Made by a program: the position numbers and the translations under genes. From assembly GCA_013396915.1 (NCBI GenBank), contig VWZL01002213.1, positions 639,348-703,347 of the forward strand: a stretch of 64,000 nt of DNA. Direction: 5' to 3'. Source of the DNA: Stercorarius parasiticus (lineage: Eukaryota > Chordata > Aves > Charadriiformes > Stercorariidae). Each line of letters begins with the position of its first letter. The first letter of the stretch is position 1. Below are positions 52,801-64,000 of this stretch, in pieces. Below the pieces are notes generated by a model. That model had not been told where the DNA came from and did not search any database. It was given only the letters and a program-made list of their open reading frames with translations.

Positions 52801-55800
52801 TGAAACCCTGTGCACAACGGCGGGGATCAGAGGTTTCTGCTGCTTGGTACTGCCTAGTCTTGGCCTGGATCTAGACAAGCGTCAGCATAGGGGTGGCCTT
52901 TTCCAGTGGAGCCAATTTTCCTATGGTCCTTTTCACAGGAGACTCTGACCCATGGGCTGTTGTTGCTCTCCTCCCTGTGGTTTTAATTTTTTCTCTGTTT
53001 TGATAGTCAGAAAGGTAAAACTAATTCCCATCTCATATATAACAATGAATTTGACTCAATAGCAAGAGGATAAATGTACTTTTTATACTGTGGTGTATTA
53101 TAAGCTATTTATAAATGTCATATCACTTCTGGGTCATCTTCAGGGTTTAAAATAAAGTTTTAATTTAAACATAATTTTCCAGTGTTGACAGATTTGATAA
53201 ATACATTTTTATTCCAATGAAACCTAATTTCAACAATGTTTTGCAAAAATCGTTACAAGCTAAAGATTATTCCCCTGACTTTTTTGCTTTGTTTGTCTTC
53301 ATGTTCCAGTGTTTAGTTTAATGTTACATTCCATTATAGAAAAAACATCTGTGACTACAGTAATCTGTTCACCAAGGTCTCTGCTTAAGGGATGGGAAGC
53401 TTGTGTCACGGTGGCCTTGGGGCAGCGGCAGCACCGTTAAGGGACACTACCTTCCTTGCAGCTCCGTGGTGAGCTAACCTTGATATTCAAGGCAATCCCA
53501 AAAGAAAGCCAAGAGGGCACAGTGGGACAGACTTCATGTCTGGAAGGTGAGGTTAAACAGAAGACCTCCATCTACAGGAGGGCTGAATTCCTGTTGCCTC
53601 AGCTACCCATCCATTGATGAGCTGAGTACCTCCAAAATGTCTCTGGACATTCTCTGGTTTTCCTGCTTTCCCATGTAAACAGCTCTGAGGAAGATCTCTT
53701 TTTCTGCAATCAAACATTTTCATTCTGCAGTAAAATGGCTCTCACATCAGCTACCATTGTATTGTGGATGCAAATGCCACACACCAGAGCCCTTATGCGT
53801 TGTGAGGGGAGTGGGTCAGATCCCGTGCTCTGAACAGCAAAAGCACAAGGAACGATGAGCAGGAAAAACAACTCGTTTTAAAGTGCTTTAAAGCTGCTGT
53901 TTATCTTCTGCACTCTGCAGCTTGCAGCCCATATTTCTCACACCACCTCCCCGTTAGACAGTCAAACAGGAGGCGATGCTATTTGGAGAGCCAAGACTGT
54001 GTGCTGGAGACTTGCAAACACTGCCGCTTGTATCCACGTGGAGTGGCCTCCATCTGCGAGGGGCTTCCAGCCGCTGTGCTGAAATACCTGGGAAAGGGGC
54101 ATCCAGAAGGGGAGGGAGATCTTCTTCTGGTGGGTTGCCATGTCGCTCAGGCTGGTCTCATGGCAATACCTAGAGGTCGTCATCCGGGGTGGCCAGCTAT
54201 GGTAATCCTTTCAGTGGGAACAGGTGCTGGAGGATAATCCTGCTGTTTTTCTTCGTTATGGCTCGCTTCAGTCACTAAGACTGAGCAAACAGGGTTATCG
54301 GAGCAGCCATTCAGGAGGTGAAGCTGCTGGTGCTGGGTGTCCGTGGCTCTGTGGACATGTGTTTCCAAGGCAGACGCTGGCTTTGCTGAGCAGCCTGCCC
54401 TGGCGAGGACAGCACGGCAGTGGGGGAGCCATCGGCACCAAAGGGCTTTTGCTGGCCGGCTCCTGCCGTTCTCGCTCAGGTCTGCACCGTGCCCTTCATG
54501 GACGAGGGCTGGATGCCAGCTGCAAAGCCCATGCTCTCTACAGCTCTCCTGGAAAGATGGAGACTGCCCGGCCATGCAGCAGCCAGCTGCATCGCCCCAA
54601 AACCTGGGGCCAAGGCCCTGGGGAGGGAGGACGAGGGGCAGCAGCTCCAGCTGGGCTTGAGGCACTGCAGGATCCCCAGGGTTTATGGTGAGCCAGCGCC
54701 CCTCCTTGTAAAACTTCAGAGCAAATCTGTCCCTGTGTAAGCACGGGTTCATGCTTCCATCAGACTTTCATGTATCGTCAGGTTTTGTTTTAAGTCCCCA
54801 GGGTGCTGCACTCATCCGTTCCCTCTCAGTCCTCCTCCATCACTCGTAGGGACCAGCATGGGCCCTGGTCACACTCCTTGCTATGCAAAGTCAGTGCCTC
54901 TCTGTTGCTGTTTTACCACCTTTTGCTTCTGCTGATAACAACCCCTGACACCCTCCCCGCCAGCAATTCCCTTCTCCACCAGCAAAGGAGGATGATGCGT
55001 GAGGCTCGTGGCACCAGCCTTTACGCAGTGTCTATGCACGGACATCTGCTCCCCTTTAGTGGTTCGCTTTAGGACTTAGCTGACACCTAATTTCAGTAAC
55101 AGCAAAGCAACTGAGCTTGGCTTCATGGGTTTGTGGCAATCTTGATCCCAAGCTGTTTTAAATAACAACTTGCAAAATAAGCATACGTGTACAGAGATGA
55201 ATACCAATCTGCAGGAATAGGAACTAGAGACGTGCAGCTCAGGAAGGGTTGTTAAAGCTCCAGCTTGTAGCCGTGCTGATAAGGCAGTTTCCAAGAAGTT
55301 GCCCAGCCCTTAAATTCTAGAAACTCTCTCTTCCCAGGTCAATAACCTTATATGGACTGAATCCTGGAGTCATCTTACAAGCAAACATGATCCAGGGAGG
55401 ACCTTCTGCAAGGGATAGAAGAGCGAGGAGAACCCGTGTTGCTAAGAACGGGTCCAGACACTTTGTGGCATAGAGAACGAAAGTAATCTGTGAAAAGCAC
55501 ATTTGGTAATTCTGGTATTTTGCGAAAGCACAAGAAAATGTGCTTCAACTTCATTCTTCTCTGGCCAGGTCTCTTCCTTGCCTGGGAAGGGGTCGGGACG
55601 GCGTTGGCTGAGCGGCGGCTCCCCCTTTGCTGTGTCGCGCAGGCAGGGGGCTGCAGCGCTGCGAGGCTTGGACTCCCTCCAAGGTCTCCCCTCTTCCCGG
55701 GGAGCCCTCCATCAGCCCTGGGAGCCGAGCTCTGCACCCACCGTGCCCCAGCACCAGCTCCCTCACAGCTCCGCACCCTGCTTTTCACCAGCCTTAACCA

Positions 55801-58800
55801 CAGACATGAAGAGAAGCTCTTTGGAGAGATTTTTCATAGCATCCTGCAGCTCCATTAGGAAAAATGTTCAATGCAGCTCTAGTGAGAGCACCAAGACAGA
55901 ACTGATGAGACACAGTTGTTTGGCTCCCTCATTTAATGGGGATTTTTTAAAATATCTTATGCAGGTGTGGGAGTTGACACAACACAGCACACACCGCATT
56001 AGGAGTCCGTCCAGCTTGTGTGTAAACACTGCTAGTCCCTTTTAAAAACTCTTAGGAATTGTTTCATAAACACAACATGCTTAATTTCCAAATCATGTGC
56101 CATTTCCTCAGTGGGCCTGGTGGGGGAGGAGCTGCCCACGTGGACATGGGCTGCAGCCCCGCTTCCTGCACAGCAGTGCCGGGTCCCTGGCAGCAGAGCC
56201 AGGCAGAGGCTACCACCTGCTGGACCTTTCTCATTGACTCCCTGCTCTGTACCTCTCCACAATGACATTTACTGACGGCACCGACCGCTTTCTGGGCGAC
56301 CACAGAAATGCTGTGTGCTGAGCGTTGTGGCACAACCACCTCTCTCGAGCTCTTCATCAGTAACAGAGCTATTGAGATGCGCGTCGGCCGTGTAAATGGT
56401 GAGGATGCTCAATGTAGCTTTGTGGGCCTGACATGTTTGTTGCTCATTTGGGGTCTGACGTGTATTTTCCAGAGTCCGGGTGTACTCTCTTCCTTGCTGG
56501 CCCTGCAGGACAGAGGTATCTTTCTGAGCTGAGGCAAACTGCTGGAGTTTTGCTGAGCTGGGGAACCTGCCATTTCCCCATTGAAACTTGCTCCTACCAG
56601 AAAAAGAAATGACTCTTCCAACAGTCTTTAAGAAGGGGTAATAAAGTTCATACATACTGGATGGGCACTTGCCTGAATTTGCGTGAGACCTCACCCTTGT
56701 ATGGGGGGGTGTCTTGGCGTCTACCTCAAGACCCTTGCACGCTTAGGGGTCTTCATGGGAAGCAGTGCTAGAGCACGAACCCAGCTCTGCCGTGCAATGG
56801 TGCATCATGGTGCAGGCAGCACTCCTGAGCAGCCAAGTCGGGTCCACGGGGCTGCTGCTCTTGTGAGGGTGCAGGACCTGGCCTGTGTAATCCAGGCAAC
56901 CCATGGTCATGTTTGTCCCACTCAAGGAGCTCAGCCAAAGGACTCCAAAGGACATTAAGGAGGCCCTTAATCCCATCCTGCAGCCTTGAGATTAAGGGGC
57001 TCAGCACCTGCTTTGGATGGGCAAACTTTGGGGATCTTGCAGGGCTGAACACCCACTGCTGCTGATGTGTCCAGGGGGGCTCATGATGCTGCAGCATATG
57101 CATTTCTGGGGCAGAGGCTTTGTTTTTCAACCAAGCACGCTGAATGCTGTCGGTGCAATTTCCCGATCTAGGTTTTTTTGGATTGAGCTGCTCTTCTGAG
57201 CTGTCCTGAACCTCGGTAGGTTGTGCTAGCTCGCACCTACAGCACGTCAGGCCTCGGCTGCCCAGTTAGCCAGGCTCTGGGAAGGTCACTGGAAGAACTC
57301 CAGGGGCCTCAAATAGGAGTTGACTCATGCCCAATGAGATCAAAACAAAATGTCTCTGCATATGAAAAAAATATTATGGAAACTGTATCATTCATGCACA
57401 AAAGCCGCACTTCAAACTTTATCATATAAAATACATAATATTGTAAATGGAACGAAAAATTGCACGAGGCCTGGTGCACATTAAAATTGTTGGCCCGTGA
57501 AAAATATCCTTTCCCATAAACACAGCTATTTCCTGCACACAAGTAGGCATCCGAAGCTGGAAGATTTGGACCCTTTCTGCACTCCTTCAAAGCACTCGTT
57601 TCTCTGTAGCAGTAATTGATTTCTAGGCTCATCCCTTGTCTTGTCAAGAGTGACCCAGAGCAAATGCTTACGATGGAGTTGTCCATACGAGGCGAGGCGG
57701 TGGTGTGACAGGTAAAGCTTCTGGATGCCTGGGGGCTTTGGGATGCCACAGGCAGGCTGCAGCGCTTGGCTCGCTTAGGTCTTTCTGGGAGGTCTGACTC
57801 TGTGGTCCAGTCCTGCCCCACTGATGCTGGCCGGGATTTGACCGTGGTGCTCAGCAATGCAGAGTCCCTGCGGTTCCCACAGCTGCCGTCTGCAGCTTGA
57901 TGGTATTCCAGCAATAGCTGATTGCCATGGCCCAGGGAGCAGGATTTAGCATATCACCTTGAGGAAAACAGCAGAGGATGGCTTGGCACGCACAGCAAAT
58001 GCAATTCGTAGAGAGAAAAAATGAATTAATAGGGGTATTAACCAGCAATTTGTCATGCAGCCTCTAAAGCCAGCTTCTGCTGTTGTGAAGCGTGCAGTGA
58101 AAAGCAATGGGTACTTCTGCCTCTCTTTTGGCTTCTCCAAAGTTCTTCGGTGCTGGGAGCAGGTGAACTCCACCAAGGCTTTTTGCTGCTCAGTAAATGG
58201 AAGAAGCCATGCTGAATGCTTCAGCTGCTCACTGCAACTGGCTCTTCCCTTTGAGCTGGGGCTACGGGACGAAGTGTAGCTCAGCCTTTCCCCCTGTGCC
58301 GTGCTCCTCTTCTCGGGCAGGAGCATCAGGAGCTGGCTGTGGGCACTGCAGAAATCTCCTAGTAGGCTGGACCTGAAGCACTTTCTGTTTATCACTCTGC
58401 TGTACCACCACCCTGCGACACCTCGATGACAAAGGGGTCCCACCGCAACACCCTCCAGCAGCTGGGCCCAAATGCAAACACATTCAAGCTTCAAGCGATA
58501 CAGAAACAAGTGAAATAACCCATCTGCACCATTTGTCTACTGTTGCAATCAAATGACCCTTTTTTTCCCCAAAACACATGCAGTTTAGGCCGACCAGTCA
58601 CACTGTGCAAGCCCATCACTGGTCCGCATTCCCAGAGAGTGCAAGAGCTGTGAGATGGCTGATGGGCTCTACCACTCTCCTGCCCCAGTGTTATGGGTTG
58701 GCTGTGGAACGTGGCTCAGCTAACTGTGCTATACTGGTTCCCTGCTGGAGCATGTTCCCCTAACTGACATCAGGAGACATCCAGCTGCGATGACTAAGCT

Positions 58801-61800
58801 CTTCTTACATTCCAGACATCCAACAAATAAGTGTTTCTTGAAAATAAGCTAGTGGGTTTTTTTGGGAAATGAGCGAACCATCAGCCTGGTTGGTTTTGTG
58901 TAAGGGTAAAGCTTCACGAGGACCCGCTGGGCACCAGGCAGTAACGCGAGCATCTCCCTCACCCACCCTCCCAGCTCTCCTCTCCTCCTTTGATGGGTTT
59001 GGAATGAGCTCTGGAGGTCTAACTGTGGAGAGTAATGATGTGTGAAAGCTCACTTTCATTTTTCACTCTACTTTTTTGGAAGGTGGAACATTTTACAGTT
59101 GACAGTACCACGCCAAAGCCATATGAGGCAAGCGACTATTTTTAACCAGACGGAGACTATCTGAGAGTCTACTGCTGAATCATTTTAAACAAGGAAGAAA
59201 TCATGGGATCCAAAAGTGGTGCTGGGAGGGATGGGGATGGAAAGGCTTTTATCATGCACTTGTTGCAATAACTGTTCGACTACTTCAAGACTATGATGAC
59301 GACTATCTCAAAGTGCCCGTAGGGTCACTTCAAGTAGTGGCTGCATTTTACAAAATGCTTCTTTTTTGAGAGAGGGGCGGGTTAGAGCAGCTTGAGAGGC
59401 TACCTGTGCTCACTAACCCACTTTGCACCCTGCTCTGAACTGTGCCAAATGGGAGAAGGCACTTGAGCTTCTTAGCGCTGTCCTTCCCCGAGCCCCCATC
59501 TCTCCATATTAGCTGGGTGCAATACGTGAAGGCTTGTGGGACCACAGCCTGGGGTGAGAAGGAGAAAGGGTGGCCTCAGCCCTGCTCTGGATGCCCTTCC
59601 ACCTGACAGCAAAAAGCACCATTTCTCCCTCCTCTGCCCACGCCAGCGCAGAGGTGGCACTTCAAATAACGTGAGTTTGCCAGGTGAAACCGGCCTTGTG
59701 GATAAACCGAGGAATTTTCTTCTGGTTCCTTTGTCTGACATGCCTCAGACTCGCAGCAGCACCCCTTCTCGCCGGAGGGCTGGCAGCCATGGATTAAGGC
59801 AGCTCCTCGTGCGAGGGAAGGGATAGCCAGCAAGTACAACTGAGTTACAGCTGCCCAACAGGCTGTAACCCAAGCTGTGTTATGAGCCTACCAGCATGAT
59901 TGTGTGAATTAATGCACGGCCTTTTCATGCTCATGCAGAGCACAAGGGTGGCAAGCCCGTGCATTGCGTTTAGCTTTGTTCTGAAGTTCGTGGCTCTGTC
60001 TCATGTGCAGCATTTGGCCTCGGAGCTGAGCTGAGTCCATGCGGAAGCACAGCACTGCACTGTGGTGCCGGACCAAGCACCGGGAGGAACATTTCCGCAT
60101 TTGACCCCACCGCAGTCTGCAAGGCTTTGTGGTCTGCAGTGTTTTCCCGTTTTGCAAGGGGAAATCAAATCTTCTTCCCTGACCTAGTTTGGTACTCGGT
60201 CACTGGCCTGTCTTCTCAATATCATTGAAACCATGGTGGGACACATGTCCTCAGCTGCCTTTAGACCAGTCTCTTGGCTCTGATTTCCCAAAAGCTGCTG
60301 CTCCTGGGTTCCAGAACAAAAGTCAAAACCTGCCTCGAGTTTGCACTGCAGCACAGCTGGGGCAGAGTGTGCAGAGATGACACCAAGGCATCACAGACAG
60401 ATCCCGTGTCTGCTTGTCACACAACAAAACGTAGTGTCTTACTTTTGGGGAGATGGGGAAATTCAGACGAATTATTTCTCTACCAAGCCATCAGTATCAC
60501 CTCCAGGAGGAGTGAGTGCATATCAAGAGTTGCTTTAGCTGCCAACTTGGTGGCAAGCTCAAATGAGGAGCCTGCTAGGCCGTGCTGGGTAGGTTGCAGC
60601 TCTCTCCGGTGTCTCTGATGCACAGTGTTTGCCTTTGCAAACATCCTGCACATGAGCTATAAGACCAGGTGGACTTCCTGGCTGCAAGAACACAGAAGCA
60701 AATTTAGCTAAAGGGACTGGATACATCCCCTTTAAAAAGCTGCCAGGGTCGGCATCTGCAGCACGGGGAATGGAGCTCAGAATAAATGTTCCTTGAACTC
60801 CATGTTTTTAAGAGCAATTGCAAAGTGAGGAATGCAGCGCGGCCTGCTGCGACCTCCACCAACCTCTGCACAAGACCCAGAGCGCTGCAGAGCTCCGGCT
60901 CTGTGCCGGGTGGTTATAGCTGTCACCGTATGTGTCACCTCTCTGTGGTTTTGCTCTCCCCGTGCAATGGACAGAAGCAAGCAGCGGGGCCTGCATCACT
61001 ACCTGTGATGTTAAAGGCAGCACAAGCTGCCAAGCTCACGAGTGGTCTGCGGGGCCTTGGAGAGAGGAGACTTGCGTCTCCCATGGGACTTGGCTCCCAT
61101 ATGGAATCTCCATCCCTGGAGAGGCCCAGAACTGCCCTTCCAAAACCTCCTCTTCTCCCTTTTCCCCTGGTTGTTTCTGATCTCACCCATACTCTCCGGG
61201 TACCGCTGCGGGGAGGGGGTGGCTCCCACCCGGCCGGTGGGTGCAAAGCTGACCTGCACCTTTCGCTTGAGGAAACGTGTGGTTCAGCTGATGCCACCGA
61301 TGAGCATCCAGCATGCTCACGCTTGCACGCCACACGTGGCTCATCCCATCCCTGCGCCTGAAATCTTGAGTAATGGGGCCTGACACGTGTGTTTTTCCAG
61401 AACAAAATCTCTTCAGATCAAATTAATTCTGCGATTTCCATCTGCTTCCTCCTCTGCATAAATGATGAAGACTTCCTGAAGCTAACAGCCAAGCCTGCTC
61501 GAAGCTGGGACATTAAAATTAATCTTTTGTTCTTGGGTACTTTCTGTAGCCTGACGACTCATGGTTCTGCTTGTCCCTTCTCGCCCGCAGACCCATAGGT
61601 CCCCAATCTGCAGGCAAAGAGGCATTTTTTGGGAGGGAAGAGGAGGGCAGGGTGTGAAGTGACTCGTCTGTGGGTTGGGGCCCTCCTGGAGGCTCACACT
61701 GAAAGGTCTTTGCCGAGAGCCTCCCTGTCGAGTCGCTGCCGGCGTGGGGTGAGGGCAGTACTGTGGGTCCAGCCTGGTGTCCACCACAAAGAGCCTCAAA

Positions 61801-64000
61801 TGCGCCTGCAGCCGCATCCCCCTGACCCGGCCCAAGGGTGAGGCCGGCAGTCATCCAGGTGTTTCTGAGGATGTGGGAACGGCGAGCTGTGTTTAAAATG
61901 ACCAGAAAGTCTCTCCTTCCCAGTTTGAGGGGATGCTCACTGAATAGGATGTTTGTATTTGAGCCCTAGCAACACTGTGTCCTGTAGGTCCTCTTTGCAT
62001 TAAAAGGAACTGAGATTTTGATGGGAACGTCTTGTATTGTGCATGCATTTCCCCTCTCCCGCTTATGAGGGGTTGCATCGTGTTGCTTATATTGAAGTCT
62101 AAAATACAGATGAAGCTGTGAAGCATGAATAAAAAATGCTGCTCACCAGTAGATACCCCAGAAGCACATCCCATTAATAAAGGGCATTGGGTGAATAAAA
62201 TGCCTTTTACTGCTTGAGCAAGACATTTTTGTTTGCAACTTTTTAGCAAAATAGAGCGTTGGGTCTGCGCCAGGATGTTTGTATTTTGTGTGGATCTCCG
62301 TTTCTCATGCCTCGTTCTATAACCTGGCTGCATTTCTCGCGTGAGTAGTGCTGGCACCACAAACTTTTCCCAGCCTATAAAAGGCATGGAGCAGAAGTCT
62401 AGGGAACATAACCTGCATCTGTCTCCCACCTGCAGTGCAACCACCGGTCCATATCTGACAGGTAGGGCGTCTCTCGATGAGAGATCTCAAAGCCCCTGGT
62501 GAAGTGTATTCCTTCTTTTTTTTAAAAAAAAGATGCTAATCACGTCCTCATCCAGCTTTTTGCTTGAGCAAGACACAGTGTCCTGGTGCTGTGCTGCAGC
62601 TTTCTCAGCTTGCTCTGCTCACCGGGTGGGTCTGTTCTTGTGGGATTTTTAAGCGTGGTGGATTTTAAATTTACAAATTTACAAGTTTACAAACCTGAGC
62701 ACGCAGCTTTCATGCTTACTTCAGTATCACCCCTCAGGGACAGGCCTGTTGATGCTTTCCGTAGGGTCAAGTCCCTCTTTCTAACACTGGTTTTACTTGC
62801 ATCTGCTTTTGTGTCCTTCTCTTGCCTGCCAGCTGTGAGGTCTACATCCCTGTTACACAAGCGAACGTTGCCGGTGTTTTCCTTCTTGATTGTTCTGTGT
62901 GTAATTTAGGTTCCACTAGATTTAGATTATGTCACTGCATCATTTTAACGGTGTTTTTCTTGGCCGTAGGTTTGATTTTCTTGGCGTTGTGGTTCGGGCA
63001 TCTCTGCAGACACGTCCACTTGCTCGCTGCTCACGCCTGTTCCCCTTTTGCGCACCTTGTGCTCATCTCCGCACATCCAAACTGCAAAGTACTTATTTTG
63101 CAATTCTTTCCTTGCTTGTTTGCAATGGCTAACGCAATTTCTCTTCCCCTTTAATTTTCGTACGTCAGTACTTATCTTGGATTAAAGTTGTCCTTATACT
63201 ACATGAAAGCTTTAAAGTTTTCTTTTTGATAGGAGTGCCGGGAAGATCCAGGCAAGGACCAGGAACAATTTGTGCTGGTTGTGCACAGGCAAAACCCAAC
63301 GCTCCTGATACTCGAGGGCTTCTGCTCTAACCTTCACACAGGACAACAGAGGCAGGTGGACAGGCAGGCAGGAGCATCAAGAAATGATGAAGCAGCATTA
63401 CACAGCACGATAGACCTGCATCCTTGGCGCTAGTCATTTGCAGACCTTTGTCAGCAGCTGTGCAAAGGGATTCCAAAGGAACTGTGAAGGATAACTACGT
63501 ACACTTGAGTGTTTTTCATCCCTTCATACACAGCTCTTCATTGTGCTTGTCCTTCTCTGGATGAGCACCTTCCCAACAAAATGGATTTAGGACTGTATTT
63601 TCCCCTGGACCATTTAGCATAGCCCGTTCCTTACTCCTCGCAGTACTGTGTCTCCAGCTTCCCACAATGTTAGTGAAGGGCTCTTGGTGGATTCACTCAA
63701 ATCCTCACATCTATCATCCCCGACACTATTGTAAGACAATCTTCCCTTTCTTGTAAGAGCTGACAGTTAAATCAGACATGTATATTTTGCAAGCACAGAG
63801 TTGTCTGTTTTCTTGTATTACCAATTATATTCCTTGCCTGGAGAAGAAGGAGGGGAAGGGAAAGTTGATGGGGTTGTGAGCCAACAAAAAGCCCAGCACA
63901 GGCGGACACTTCCCTCCAAAGTTAATAAGATTGTAGAAGCCTTTTCTGTGCCACATTAGCAGAGACAGCCAGACTTTTCTAGTTCTTTTTCATATGTAAA
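46847..64000. other. Intergenic, GC-richer; no gene seen
   Basis: The longest frames are 178 codons (plus, 47.7 kb), 190 (minus, 54.2 kb), 201 (minus, 57.3 kb), 187 (minus, 57.9 kb) and 191 (plus, 60.8 kb). They overlap one another on opposite strands, carry no domain I recognise, and their lengths are expected by chance in GC-rich DNA. In other vertebrates CCDC186 lies beyond ADRB1, but I recognise no exon of it here. An AT-rich island lies at about 52.98-53.34 kb. Confidence 0.55.
62667..62694. repeat. Short 8-bp tandem repeat
   Basis: AAATTTAC, AAATTTAC and AAGTTTAC follow one another, then AAAC: three and a half units. Confidence 0.75.

Noticed and set aside
54180..54752. 190-codon minus frame with several overlapping plus frames
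   Set aside because: Open in several frames at once, which indicates low stop density from composition rather than coding.
57309..57914. 201-codon minus-strand frame, considered as a possible gene or retroviral remnant
   Set aside because: No recognised domain or repeat flanks, a mixed Ser-rich then hydrophobic character, and a length expected by chance in 64 kb of six-frame sequence.
60786..61405. 191- and 156-codon frames on opposite strands
   Set aside because: They overlap in antisense in GC-rich DNA, show no domain and have no splice or promoter context.

Overview
The window looks like bird nuclear DNA. Two things support this: a single-exon beta-1 adrenergic receptor gene (ADRB1, 38957-40261) whose protein is close to the turkey receptor, and several CR1 LINE fragments carrying the avian CR1 3' hallmark (ATTCTRTG octamers). 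The receptor differs from the turkey protein at several places (for example K160/G161, a longer Pro/Gln/His stretch in intracellular loop 3, a double Cys at 367-368), so the species is not turkey. I cannot name the order. The rest of the 64 kb is gene-poor DNA flanking ADRB1.

Layout: 1-37.8 kb is a mostly AT-rich gene desert with scattered old retroelement scraps (CR1 ends, MIR-like SINE cores) and no gene I can support. 37.85-38.91 kb is a minus-strand CR1 3' segment amplified into four tandem units of about 260 bp, ending about 40 bp before the ADRB1 reading frame. 38.96-40.26 kb is the ADRB1 coding region inside a CpG island, with one ambiguous base (N at 39030) near its start. 40.26-41.7 kb holds the 3' UTR and an alternative 3' exon. 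From 42 kb to the end is a more GC-rich flank with one further CR1 copy and no supported gene.

The most interesting part is the ADRB1 C-terminus. The last Val codon and the stop codon (GTA TAG, 40256-40261) also form a splice donor. A matching acceptor (TTACAG) lies at 41185-41190, followed by sequence homologous to the C-terminal extension of the turkey receptor. Left unspliced, the receptor ends in ESKV, the PDZ ligand of mammalian beta-1 receptors. Spliced, V-stop is replaced by an extension. In this genome the extension is frameshifted relative to turkey within T-rich runs and would be 39 residues long, with the turkey-like tail lying in another frame.

The 5' end of ADRB1 is doubtful. 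No 5' CpG island, normal N-terminus or N-glycosylation sequon is present; a CR1 array and an N sit there instead, which suggests a collapsed or misjoined GC-rich promoter. I found no RNA gene, CRISPR array, intact mobile element or new multi-gene system. Most long open frames here are chance frames in GC-rich DNA or shadows of ADRB1 and CR1.
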